NCBI RefSeq assembly: GCF_016924665.1
Contig: NZ_JAFFJT010000031.1
Span: 1 to 64,000 of the forward strand
Source of the DNA: Nocardioides sp. SYSU D00038
GTDB lineage: Bacteria > Actinomycetota > Actinomycetes > Propionibacteriales > Nocardioidaceae
Length of the DNA stretch: 64,000 nt
Reading direction: 5' to 3'
Position numbers and translations under genes: made by a program. This document shows positions 51,357 through 59,575 of this stretch, piece after piece; the stretch's first letter is position 1, and each line of letters starts with the position of its first letter. The notes under the pieces were generated by a model. It made no database searches, was not told the DNA's origin, and saw only the letters and a program-made list of their open reading frames with translations.

Positions 51357-52277
51357 ATGACGATGCTCTTCGTGCTCGGGATGATGATGGTCGTCCTGGC
51401 GATCGTCCTCGCGGCCTCGGCGCTCGGCGCCAACGCCGAGGGCGGTGGCGTCACCCGCTCGCTGGCCCTGCTCCGCGCGATGACCGACGCCCCCAAGGAG
51501 CTCACCTCCGAGCTCGACAAGCCGTTCGCGGACCGGGTGATCGAGCCGCTCCAGCAGCGCGCGCTCGCCGTAGGACGGCGGCTCTCGGGCAGCGACGCCG
51601 CCGAGCGGATCCGGCGCAAGCTCGAGCTCGCCGGCAACCCCGCCGGCTGGACCGTCGACCGGGTGGTCTCGGGCAAGGTGATCGCCGCCGTGGTCGGCCT
51701 GCTGGTCGGGCTCGCGTTCTCGTTCATGCTGGCGCCGAGCACCGGCGTCCGGCTGCTGCTCGCGGTGGGCGGCCTGGTGGCGGGCTTCTTCGGCCCCAAC
51801 CTCTACCTCTACCAGCGCGCCTACGAGCGCGCGGAGCGGCTGCAGCGCGACCTGCCCGACGCCGTCGACCTGCTCACGATCAGCGTCGAGTCGGGCCTGG
51901 GCTTCGACGCCGCGGTCCAGCAGGTCGCCCAGAACACCGAGGGCCCGCTGGCCGAGGAGTTCTCGCGGGTGCTGCGCGAGATGCAGATCGGCCAGGGCCG
52001 CGCCGACGCGCTGCGGGCCATGTCGGAGCGCACCAACGTCGCCGACCTCAAGACCTTCGTGGGCGCCATGGTGCAGGCCGACTCGTTCGGTATCCCCGTC
52101 GCGCAGGTCCTGCGCGTACAGTCAGCCGAGATGCGGGTCAAGCGTCGTCAGCGAGCCGAGGAGAAGGCGCAGCAGGTGCCGGTCAAGATCACCGTTCCCC
52201 TCATCTTCTGCATCCTGCCGTGCCTGTTCATGGCCGTGATGGGTCCGGCCGTGCTCTCGATCATGGACAGCTTCTAG
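51357..52277 (+). CDS. tadC: TadC-type pilus platform protein (T2SSF)
   Basis: This 306-residue membrane protein has helices at about 4-24, 105-145 (two) and 275-300. The T2SSF domain contains LPDAVDLLTISVESGLGFDAAVQQVA (about 163-188) and the late MRVKRRQRAEEKAQQVPVKI. Together with TadB it forms the inner-membrane platform. It starts one base after the tadB stop. Confidence 0.92.
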   Translation: MTMLFVLGMMMVVLAIVLAASALGANAEGGGVTRSLALLRAMTDAPKELTSELDKPFADRVIEPLQQRALAVGRRLSGSDAAERIRRKLELAGNPAGWTVDRVVSGKVIAAVVGLLVGLAFSFMLAPSTGVRLLLAVGGLVAGFFGPNLYLYQRAYERAERLQRDLPDAVDLLTISVESGLGFDAAVQQVAQNTEGPLAEEFSRVLREMQIGQGRADALRAMSERTNVADLKTFVGAMVQADSFGIPVAQVLRVQSAEMRVKRRQRAEEKAQQVPVKITVPLIFCILPCLFMAVMGPAVLSIMDSF

Positions 52278-52284
52278 GCCGCCG

Positions 52285-53901
52285 ATGACCTCCCTCGTGC
52301 GCCTGCCGGACCGGCAGCACCTCCGCCTCGGGGCCGCGGCGCGCGGCTTCGTGCTGGTGGCGCTGCTGGCCCCCGTGCTGTGGTCGCGCGACACCCCGGC
52401 GCTGCTCGCGCTGCTGACGATCGGGCTGGTCTGGGTGCTGGCGACGCTCGCCGACCTGCGCGAGGAGCGCTCGGTCGTGCTGCTCACCGTGCTCGAGGCC
52501 GGGGTGGTCGGCGCGATCTGCGGCTTCGCCCTGCACGACTCGATGGCGGTGCTCGGCGCGCTCTCGGTGCCGCCGTTCGTGGCCGGGCTCTACCGCGGGC
52601 TGCCGGGCGTCGCCTACGCCCTGAGCGCCCAGCTGGTCGCGCTGGTGCTGGTGGCCTTCCTCTGGTCCGAGGGCATGAGCGCCGACCAGGGCTTCGGCGT
52701 CTTCAGCTGGTGCCTCACCGGGCTCGGCCTGGGCCTGGTCGGCACCTTCCTCCAGACCGCGCTCCGCTCCCAGGCCGACCCGCTGGCGCCGTACCACTAC
52801 GCCCAGACGCTGATCCGCCAGCTGATCGACCTCTCCGGCGGGCTCGACTCCGGCCTCGACCCCGTCGCCCTGGGCGGCGCGATCCTCAGCGCCGTGCGCG
52901 ACGACATGCCGGCCACCGCGCTGGTGGTGCACGTGCCGCGCGGCGACACGCTCACCCCGCTGATCACCAAGAGCATGCACGTCGGCGACCCCGCCGACCT
53001 CGCGCAGTGCGAGGACATCGCCGTCGAGGCGTGGGCGGTCGGACTGCCGGTCGTCGACGACCGGGTCTTCGCCTTCCCCCTCTCCACCGAGAGCGGGATT
53101 GCTGCGGTCGTGGCCGGTGTCCTCTCCGAACGGGTCGACCCCGGCACGCTCGGCCTCGACGACCGGATCCGCAAGCTGATGCGCCGCCTCGAGACCAGCG
53201 CGGTCCACCTCGACACGGCGCTGCTGTTCTCGGCCTTCCGCGACGCCGCGACCGCCGAGGAACGCCGGCGCCTGGCCCGCGAGATGCACGACGGCGTCGC
53301 CCAGGACATCGCCTCGCTCGGCTACCTCGTCGACGCCCTCGGCGCCGGGACGACCAGCCCCGAGCAGGCCGAGCGCCTCGAGGTGCTCCGCGACCGGATC
53401 ACCGCCGTGGTCGCCGAGATCCGCCGCTCCGTGGTCACGCTGCGCACCAGCGTCGGGGCGAGCGAGAGCCTCGGCGCGGCCATCGGCTCGATCGCCCGCA
53501 ACCTGACCGAGGTCTCGGGGGTGCCGATCCACGTGACCCTCGACGAGCGCACTGCGCGGCTGCGCCCCGAGGTGGAGGCCGAGCTGTTCCGCATCGCCCA
53601 GGAGGCGATGAACAACGCCGTCCGCCACGCGCAGGCGTCCGCGATCCACGTGCACTGCCAGGTGCACGCGCCCGAGGCGCTGATCACCGTGCGCGACAAC
53701 GGTCGGGGCCTCCAGGCCGCCCGGCCCACCTCGCACGGCCTCGACATCATGCGCGAGCGGGCGCTGCTCATCAACGCCCAGCTCGACATCACCGAGACGC
53801 CCGGCGGCGGGCTCTCGGTCTCGGTGCGCATCCCCGGGGGCCGTCCGGTCCCCGAGGAGGGCGCCACCCTCACCACGACGAGAGACAGGATCGGCGCATG
53901 A
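52285..53901 (+). CDS. Sensor histidine kinase linked to the pilus locus
   Basis: This 538-residue kinase has six predicted helices in the first 160 residues, a GAF-like region (about 185-300), the HisKA_3 box RLAREMHDGVAQDIASLGYL (about 329-348, phospho-His335) and an ATPase domain with EAMNNAVRHAQAS and DNGRGL. It starts 7 bp after tadC and overlaps the response regulator (ATGA), so the pair is embedded in the Tad operon and probably controls it. The signal is unknown. Confidence 0.9.
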   Translation: MTSLVRLPDRQHLRLGAAARGFVLVALLAPVLWSRDTPALLALLTIGLVWVLATLADLREERSVVLLTVLEAGVVGAICGFALHDSMAVLGALSVPPFVAGLYRGLPGVAYALSAQLVALVLVAFLWSEGMSADQGFGVFSWCLTGLGLGLVGTFLQTALRSQADPLAPYHYAQTLIRQLIDLSGGLDSGLDPVALGGAILSAVRDDMPATALVVHVPRGDTLTPLITKSMHVGDPADLAQCEDIAVEAWAVGLPVVDDRVFAFPLSTESGIAAVVAGVLSERVDPGTLGLDDRIRKLMRRLETSAVHLDTALLFSAFRDAATAEERRRLAREMHDGVAQDIASLGYLVDALGAGTTSPEQAERLEVLRDRITAVVAEIRRSVVTLRTSVGASESLGAAIGSIARNLTEVSGVPIHVTLDERTARLRPEVEAELFRIAQEAMNNAVRHAQASAIHVHCQVHAPEALITVRDNGRGLQAARPTSHGLDIMRERALLINAQLDITETPGGGLSVSVRIPGGRPVPEEGATLTTTRDRIGA

Positions 53902-54548
53902 GCTCACCCACGACCGTCCTCCTGGTCGACGACCACGAGCTGATCCGCAGCGGGTTGGCCGGCGTCTTCGACCTCGAGGAGGACATGACGATCGTCGGCA
54001 CGGCCGGGTCGGTCGCCGAGGCGCTCGAGATGTACGGCGACAAGCAGCCCGACGTGGTAGTCGCCGATCTCCAGCTCCAGGACGGCACCGGCCTCGACAT
54101 CGTCCGGTCGATCCGCAAGCAGAGCAACACCGTCGGCCTCGTCGTGCTCACCATGCACAGCGGCGACGATCAGATCTTCGCGGCGATGCAGGCCGGTGCG
54201 TCGGGCTTCGTCGGCAAGGACGCGCCCTCCGGCGAGGTCGTGCGCACCGCCCGGCACGCCGCGGTCTCCCCCCGCTCGTTCGTGTGCGCGGGGCTGGCCG
54301 GCGCGATGATGCGCCGCAGCGCCTCGGAGTCGACCCGTCTCTCCGAGCGCGAGCACGAGGTGCTGGTGCTGCTGGCCGACGGGCTCGGCGCCGCCGCGAT
54401 CGGCGAGAAGCTCTACCTCAGCGAGTCGACCGCCAAGTCGCACATCGCGCGGATCTACCAGAAGCTCGGCGCCCAGAACCGGGCCCAGGCACTGGTCACC
54501 GCGATGCGGATCGGGCTGCTCTCGAGCGTGCGACCCAGCAACCTCTGA
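53898..54548 (+). CDS. LuxR/NarL-type response regulator of the pilus locus
   Basis: This 216-residue protein has a receiver domain with Asp11-Asp12, phospho-acceptor Asp57 (VVVADLQLQ), Thr in VLTMHSG and Lys (GFVGKDAP). A LuxR HTH with RLSEREHEVLVLLADGLGAAAIGEKL and STAKSHIARIYQKL follows. It overlaps the kinase gene by ATGA. The pilin genes begin 355 bp downstream and are plausible targets. Confidence 0.92.
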   Translation: MSSPTTVLLVDDHELIRSGLAGVFDLEEDMTIVGTAGSVAEALEMYGDKQPDVVVADLQLQDGTGLDIVRSIRKQSNTVGLVVLTMHSGDDQIFAAMQAGASGFVGKDAPSGEVVRTARHAAVSPRSFVCAGLAGAMMRRSASESTRLSEREHEVLVLLADGLGAAAIGEKLYLSESTAKSHIARIYQKLGAQNRAQALVTAMRIGLLSSVRPSNL

Positions 54549-54903
54549 GACCGCCACCGGACGTTCGCGGAAGTAGGCCGCCGAGGTCGCGCGAAAAGCG
54601 TGCGAAAAGCACCGGGAAATGCATCGTGAATGCAATCCCCGGGGCTTTGGCGACCCTTTTTTGGGCACTCCGTCGACCCGGTGACCACCCGGTCGCACCG
54701 ACCGGGCCCCGGGTAGTGCTACCACCCCTGTTTGTGCAGGTCAGAGGCCATACCGGACGGCGTCGACGGCATAGTCCGAAGTGACTACCCAGGCTCGCCT
54801 GCTCACCCGATAACTTCTCGGCGCCGGCTGCGTGAAGATTCTTCTTGTGAGGCGCCCGCCTCATCTCGTGGGAAATACTTTGCACCAATTCAGGAGAACT
54901 ATC
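54549..54903 (+). promoter_or_regulatory. 355-bp AT-richer regulatory region before the Flp pilin genes
   Basis: No gene is seen. A nested hairpin at 54612-54642 pairs CCGGG with CCCGG outside and TGCAT with ATGCA inside, followed at 54657-54662 by a T6 run, rare in this window; it could end the two-component transcript or a small RNA. A dyad GGTAG-TG-CTACC lies at 54712-54723. The region near 54835-54903 is unusually AT-rich and ends in a CAGGAGAAC ribosome site. It is probably the promoter of flp1 and a target of the adjacent regulator. Confidence 0.55.
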
Positions 54904-55110
54904 ATGCTGGACTACCTGCGCATCATGCTCGCCGCTCGCACCGAGAAGATGGACGAGCGCGGCGCCTCCGCCGTCGAGTACGGCCTGCTCATCGCCGGCA
55001 TCGCGGCCCTCATCGTCGTCGTGGTGTTCGCCTTCGGCGACAACATCTCCGACATCTTCGAGGACACCTGCAAGTCGGTCGCCTCCGCCTCGGGCTGCAC
55101 CAGCGACTGA
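54904..55110 (+). CDS. flp: Flp-type pilin 1
   Basis: This 68-residue class IVb prepilin has the leader MLDYLRIMLAARTEKMDERG and then ASAVEYGLLIAGIAALI, with Glu and Tyr at the EY position of the Flp motif. Cleavage after Gly20 by a prepilin peptidase is expected. The mature pilin is a hydrophobic helix plus a short tail with two Cys (DTCKSVASASGC) that may pair. AGGAGAAC precedes the ATG. No prepilin peptidase gene is in the window. Confidence 0.92.
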   Translation: MLDYLRIMLAARTEKMDERGASAVEYGLLIAGIAALIVVVVFAFGDNISDIFEDTCKSVASASGCTSD

Positions 55111-55127
55111 TCTCCGTCTCTCGGAGA
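55111..55127 (+). promoter_or_regulatory. Hairpin covering the ribosome site of pilin 2
   Basis: TCTCCG and CGGAGA form a 6-bp stem around TCTCT directly after the flp1 stop. The right arm contains the GGAGA ribosome site of the next gene (ATG at 55137), so folding would lower pilin 2 translation. Confidence 0.55.
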
Positions 55128-55136
55128 CCAGGCATC

Positions 55137-55361
55137 ATGAGCGTCCACGGGGCCCGGGTCCGGACAGTCGTCCGGGTCCGGGCCTCGTGCCGTCCCCGTC
55201 AGGAGCGCGGCGCCTCGGCCGTCGAGTACGGCCTGCTGATCGCGGGCATCGCCGCGATCATCGCGGCCGCGGTCTTCGCCTTCGGCGGCGGCACCGACGG
55301 CCTCTTCCACGGCAGCTGCGACGACATCATCGAGGCGCAGTCGATCGGCAGCTGCTCCTGA
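55137..55361 (+). CDS. Flp-type pilin 2
   Basis: This 74-residue second prepilin has a basic leader of 25 residues, then ASAVEYGLLIAGIAAIIAAAV, almost identical to pilin 1 across the cleavage site and helix. The tail differs (GGGTDGLFHGSCDDI, ending GSCS, with two Cys). It is probably co-transcribed with pilin 1, 26 bp downstream. A minor pilin or alternative subunit is plausible. Confidence 0.88.
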   Translation: MSVHGARVRTVVRVRASCRPRQERGASAVEYGLLIAGIAAIIAAAVFAFGGGTDGLFHGSCDDIIEAQSIGSCS

Positions 55362-55376
55362 GCCGGTCCCGGCCGG

Positions 55377-56696
55377 TCAGTCCCCCGCCACCCGCCGGGC
55401 CAGCGCGATCCGCAGCAACGCCCGGGGGTGGCTGCCGAACCACCACTGCGCGAGGGCTGGCGGGGTGGGGTCGGCCAACGAGCGCCGCGCCAGCTCGGTC
55501 TGCATGTCGACGAAAGCCGCCGGATCACGGGTCGCCCGCAGTGCGTCGACGTCGGCGCGCAGCTCGATCTGCCGGCTGACGGCGTTCTGCACCGGGCTGG
55601 CCAGCAGCGTGCCGATCGCGACCAGCGCCAGCAGCCGCGGCACCGTGCGCGGGTCGGCGAGCCCCGAGTCGTCGCCGCCGTCCCTGGCGTCCGGGCCGCT
55701 GCGGCGCCGGCCGCCCCACAGCAGCCCCAGCAGGCCGACCCCGGCCAGCACCCCGGCGACACCCAGCAGGGTGCCGGTCACCACGTCGTCGTGGCGGGCG
55801 TGGGCCAGCTCGTGGGCGACCACCGAGAGCGTCTCCTGGCGGCCCAGGTCGTCGACGAGGTTGTCGTAGACCACGACCCGGCGGGTGGCGCCGATCCCGG
55901 AGACGTAGGCGTTGAGCGTGGTGGTGCGGCGCGAGGCGTCGGCCACCAGCACGTCGTCGACGCGCACGCCCTCGCGGTCGGCGAGCTCGAGGATCTCGCT
56001 GCGCAGGGTGCCGTCTGGCAGCGACGAGAAGTCGTTGAAGAGCGGCTCGACCAGCACGGGGTAGGCGAACGAGCCGACCAGCACCAGCACCCCCAGCACA
56101 CCGCCTGCCGCCGCCGGCCAGGCCCGGGCCCACCGCCGCGCGCAGCCCACCAGCATGAGCACCACGACGGAGGTGAGCACCACGTCGAGCGCCTCGTTGC
56201 GCACCAGGTCGGCCGCGAAGCCCGCCCACGACTGGTGCGAGAGTCCCTCCTCGAGCACCCGGCGACGCAGCAGCACGGCGAACGGCAGGGTCACCACCCG
56301 CCCCAGCACGTCGAGCGCGGCCACCGCCAGCACCGACCGCCACCACCACGGACCGCGCAGGCGCCCGACCACGCGGGCGCCCCACGGCCCCAGGCCCAGC
56401 ACCAGCGCGACCGCGAGCGAGACGGCCAGCGACGAGTAGCGCCACAGCATCGAGACGCGCGAGAACTCCTCGGCCCGGGCGATCTCGGCGGCGGTGAAGA
56501 CGTCCTCGGGCGCGGCCGGGCGCAGGGGGCCGCCGGGCACCGGGTCCCAGGGCACCAGCCACCACGCGAGCAGGACGAAGGTCGCGAGCCCGACGACCAG
56601 GACGCCGAGGGCGACCCGGCGGGCCGACGGCCCGGAGGGGCTGCGGGCGTCGGACGCGCCCGCGTCGTCCGGCTCGGTCGGCGCGGTCGTGCTCAC
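55377..56696 (-). CDS. M48-family membrane metallopeptidase (Ste24/CAAX protease-like)
   Basis: This 439-residue zinc protease has about six membrane helices. The HEXXH motif is in VVAHELAHARHDDV (about residues 291-304), preceded by LNAYVSGIGATRRVVVYDNL, with the distal Glu in ELRADVDAL. It resembles CAAX prenyl protease 1 (Ste24); in bacteria such proteins act in membrane-protein quality control. CAGACT (complement of 56703-56708) lies 6 nt before the GTG. Confidence 0.9.
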   Translation of the reverse strand: MSTTAPTEPDDAGASDARSPSGPSARRVALGVLVVGLATFVLLAWWLVPWDPVPGGPLRPAAPEDVFTAAEIARAEEFSRVSMLWRYSSLAVSLAVALVLGLGPWGARVVGRLRGPWWWRSVLAVAALDVLGRVVTLPFAVLLRRRVLEEGLSHQSWAGFAADLVRNEALDVVLTSVVVLMLVGCARRWARAWPAAAGGVLGVLVLVGSFAYPVLVEPLFNDFSSLPDGTLRSEILELADREGVRVDDVLVADASRRTTTLNAYVSGIGATRRVVVYDNLVDDLGRQETLSVVAHELAHARHDDVVTGTLLGVAGVLAGVGLLGLLWGGRRRSGPDARDGGDDSGLADPRTVPRLLALVAIGTLLASPVQNAVSRQIELRADVDALRATRDPAAFVDMQTELARRSLADPTPPALAQWWFGSHPRALLRIALARRVAGD

Positions 56697-56708
56697 CGCA
56701 CCAGTCTG

Positions 56709-58019
56709 TCAGCCCGCCAGCTCGGTCAGCCGGGCGCGCCAGAGCCGGGTCAGCCCGGCGACGTCCAGCCCGAAGCCGCGGCGCAGCCCGGCCTCGACGT
56801 CGGCGCCGCCGGCCGTCTCCTCGTAGAGCCGCACCAGGGCGGCCTCTCCCCCGCGGTCGGCCAGCACCACGCAGGCCAGCCAGGCGCTCTCGTACGCCGC
56901 GCCGAGGTGGGTCGAGGCCTCGTCGAACTCCGCGGCTCCCGGCAGCTGGCGGGGCGCGCCGTCGCGGCGCACCTGCTCGATGATCTGGCGGGCGGTGAGG
57001 CTCAGCGGCAGGTCGGTGTCGCGCAGTGCGACGTGGTCGGCGAAGCCCTCCAGCAGCCACTGCGGCACCGACGGCGTCATCGGGGCGTCGGTGGCCAGGT
57101 GGGTGACCTCGTGGGTCATCACGACCTGGGCGCCGACCGGGTCGAGGGCGCCGAAGACGACCGGGTTGAGGAACACGTGCACCGGCGACTGCGGCGTCAC
57201 GGTGCCGTCCACGGTGGCGGTGACCGCGGCGATGTTGGCGTAGGTGCCCTCGGTCGCACCCAGGGCGCGGTCGAGCATGCCCTGGGTCGACGGCACCTCG
57301 ACGACGAGGCGGCCCCGCCACGCCGGCAGCACCGCCCGCACCGCGGGCACCGCCGCCCGGGCGAGCCGGGTGTACGACGCCGCGTCGGGCGCGCGCCCGG
57401 CCGCCAGCACCAGGGTGGTCGCCGTGCGGCTGACGGTGACCGGTCCGGCGAGCCACACCGGCGTGCGACGGTCCCCGCCACCGCCGAGGCCGGTGACGGC
57501 CACACCGTCGGGGGTGGACCGGAAGCCGACCAGCACCTCGACGTGCGCGGGGTCGCGGTCGAAGCCCTCGAACGCCCAGGCCAGGTCGACCGCCGCCTGC
57601 CAGGAGCCGTCCGCGGCCACCGCGCCGACCTCGTCGACGTAGCGCAGGGTCAGGTCGACCACCCGCAGCCCGGCGGCGTTGCGGGCGACCGCGGCGAGCA
57701 GCGACCGGGCCTCGTCGTCGGCGCCGAGCGCGGCGGCGGCGTCGGCGTCGCCGTCCGCAAGGGCCTGGCGCAGCTCGCCGAGCACCCGGGCCGCCTCGTC
57801 GGGGCTGGCCGCGGCCGGCACGCCCCGGTCGGGCTCGGCGACGTAGGTGTCACCCCGCAGCACCAGCCAGGCGACCGCGCCGACCAGCGCGAGCAGGACG
57901 ACGGACGCGACCGCCACCCACGCGCGCGGGCGGCCGGCGACGTGGCGGGCCGGCTCAGCCAGGGCGGACCGCGCCGACGTAGGGCATGGAGTAGAGGTCG
58001 GAGACCCGGACCCCGGCAC
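56709..58019 (-). CDS. Membrane-anchored gluzincin-like (peptidase MA-type) protein; start uncertain
   Basis: The protein has up to 436 residues: one helix AWVAVASVVLLALVGAVAWLVL, then a large exported domain with VVMTHEVTHLATDAP (HEXXH) and WLLEGFADHVA, where the glutamate 25-30 residues later fits a gluzincin zinc site. The only start codons are GTG at 58019 (overlapping the NlpC/P60 gene by 65 bp) and GTG at 57917 at the edge of the helix. The true start is open. The substrate is unknown. Confidence 0.78.
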   Translation of the reverse strand: MPGSGSPTSTPCPTSARSALAEPARHVAGRPRAWVAVASVVLLALVGAVAWLVLRGDTYVAEPDRGVPAAASPDEAARVLGELRQALADGDADAAAALGADDEARSLLAAVARNAAGLRVVDLTLRYVDEVGAVAADGSWQAAVDLAWAFEGFDRDPAHVEVLVGFRSTPDGVAVTGLGGGGDRRTPVWLAGPVTVSRTATTLVLAAGRAPDAASYTRLARAAVPAVRAVLPAWRGRLVVEVPSTQGMLDRALGATEGTYANIAAVTATVDGTVTPQSPVHVFLNPVVFGALDPVGAQVVMTHEVTHLATDAPMTPSVPQWLLEGFADHVALRDTDLPLSLTARQIIEQVRRDGAPRQLPGAAEFDEASTHLGAAYESAWLACVVLADRGGEAALVRLYEETAGGADVEAGLRRGFGLDVAGLTRLWRARLTELAG

Positions 58020-58938
58020 CCGGGTTGGCGGCGTGGACGATCAGGCCGTTGCCGATGTACATGCCCACGTGGCTGATCGGCGAGTAGTAGAAGACCAGGT
58101 CGCCGGGGATCAGGTCGTCGGCGGCGACGTGGGGGCCGCTGCCGTACTGCATCCGCGAGGAGTGCGGCAGGCCGACGCCGGCCTGGGCCCAGGCCATCAT
58201 CGTCAGCCCGGAGCAGTCGAAGGCGTCGGGTCCGGCGGCGCCGTAGACGTAGGAGTCACCGACCTGGGCCATGGCGTACTCGATCGCGGCGGCGGCGCGA
58301 CCGGAGGCCGGCACGTCGGACGGGACGGCGCTGCCGCCCCTGGCCAGGACCTCGGCGCGCTCGGCGGCCTTCAGCTCGTCGAGCACCTCCTCGGCCTCGT
58401 CGTGCTTGCGCTCGATCTCCTGCTTCTCGGCTGCCAGGTCGCGCTCGAGGTCAGCGATGTCGTCGGCCCGGTCCTCGGTCGCCTCGCGGCGGATCCGCAG
58501 CGCCTTGGCCTCGTCGGCGAAGTCGGCGAAGAGCTGGTCCTGGTAGGCGTTGAACGCCGACATCGTGGACATGCCCGAGAGGAAGGCGTCGGGGTCGTCG
58601 GCGACGACGACCGCGCCGGCGGCCGAGATGTCCTGGCCCTGGTACTGGGCGACGACGGCGTCGCGCACCTGCTCGCGGATCGCCGCCATCCTGCGGTCCT
58701 GCCGGGCCTGGTCGGCCTCCAGCGACCGCAGGTCGCGGCGCAGCTCCTCGAGCTCGAGCCGGGCGTCGTTGAGCCGCTCCGAGGCCTGCTCGGCCTGGTG
58801 GAAGAGGGTGTCGACCTTCTGCTGGACGTCCTTGATCTCGGGCTCCGCCGCGGCCGGCGTCGAGGGCACGAGTCCCACGGTGGCCGCGAGGGCGAGTCCG
58901 GCCAGGCCGGGGATGAGTCGGTTGCGGCTCCTGCGCAC
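57955..58938 (-). CDS. NlpC/P60 peptidoglycan endopeptidase
   Basis: This 327-residue secreted protein has a signal peptide of about 32 residues (NRLIPGLAGLALAATVGL, ending AAA), a coiled-coil region (about 35-205) and a C-terminal NlpC/P60 domain with catalytic Cys in FDCSGLTMMAWAQAG, His in ISHVGMYIG and a polar third residue in IVHAANPG. It cuts the peptide stems of cell-wall peptidoglycan, as RipA-type proteins and Rv2190c do. The GTG is preceded by GAGGAG, 11 nt away. A c-di-AMP riboswitch lies just upstream. Confidence 0.94.
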   Translation of the reverse strand: MRRSRNRLIPGLAGLALAATVGLVPSTPAAAEPEIKDVQQKVDTLFHQAEQASERLNDARLELEELRRDLRSLEADQARQDRRMAAIREQVRDAVVAQYQGQDISAAGAVVVADDPDAFLSGMSTMSAFNAYQDQLFADFADEAKALRIRREATEDRADDIADLERDLAAEKQEIERKHDEAEEVLDELKAAERAEVLARGGSAVPSDVPASGRAAAAIEYAMAQVGDSYVYGAAGPDAFDCSGLTMMAWAQAGVGLPHSSRMQYGSGPHVAADDLIPGDLVFYYSPISHVGMYIGNGLIVHAANPGAGVRVSDLYSMPYVGAVRPG

Positions 58939-58964
58939 GGCCGGGAGATCTCCTCGGGGTGTCG

Positions 58965-59082
58965 TACGCCTACCGGGTGAGCTGACGGGTTCGGGCACGA
59001 CCTGCCCTACTCCCGCTCCACGACGGTGGCCGCCTCGCGGGAGATTCACCCCAGGTGAGTTGGTTCCCCGGCTCCCGGTGCA
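58965..59082 (-). promoter_or_regulatory. c-di-AMP riboswitch (ydaO/yuaA type)
   Basis: On the minus strand, conserved ydaO blocks appear in order: GGGAGCCGGGGAACC (59062-59076), GGGGTGAATC (59043-59052), GTAGGG (59005-59010) and CCGAACCCGTCAGC (58981-58994), ending CCCGGTAGGC (58968-58977). ACCGGG (59074-59079) can pair with CCCGGT (58972-58977) to close P1. It sits about 27 nt before the NlpC/P60 start. In actinobacteria this class usually controls wall hydrolases and is an off-switch. Confidence 0.85.
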
Positions 59083-59282
59083 CGCGTGGTGCCCCGGAAC
59101 TCAGCGCGGCCTCCGCGCGGACCGGTTGTCCACGTCCACGAAGGCCTCGCAGCACCGTAGCCGCCGCCTCGGCGGTGGTCCAAACTTTGACGGCCTGCGT
59201 CTCACGGTGTGTCGGGAACCGTGCGTCACAACCGTCACACTGGTCACATCATCACCAGGGGTCACGCCGGACACACCCGCCG

Positions 59283-59492
59283 TCAGGCGGACTCCTCGAC
59301 CTCGGGCGGGTCGACGGGCTCGACCAGCCGCAGCGGCGGCACCAGCCCGCTGTCGGCCAGCACGTCGAGGGCGCGCCGTTCGTCGTCGTCGAAGGTCAGC
59401 TCCGGCGGCGGCCCCAGGAGCACGGTCACCACGCAGTCGTGGCAGGCGAGCCCCCGCACCACGCAGGTGTCGCAGTCGATTCTCGTCGTCAT
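59283..59492 (-). CDS. Small Cys-rich protein (conserved actinobacterial type)
   Basis: This 69-residue protein has four cysteines as CDTC (7-10) and CHDC (17-20), probably a zinc site, followed by an acidic region and LADSGLVPPLRLVEPV. I recall similar small proteins beside NlpC/P60 genes in other actinobacteria. The function is unknown. CACGGT 6 nt before the ATG may be a -10. The riboswitch lies downstream, so the NlpC/P60 mRNA may start within or after this gene. Confidence 0.75.
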   Translation of the reverse strand: MTTRIDCDTCVVRGLACHDCVVTVLLGPPPELTFDDDERRALDVLADSGLVPPLRLVEPVDPPEVEESA

Positions 59493-59575
59493 GGGGCCAC
59501 CGTGACAGGGACCTCCGACAGTGCCTCGCCGCGGCCTGCCGGCACCCGGTCAACCCACCCGTTCAGCCCACCCGG

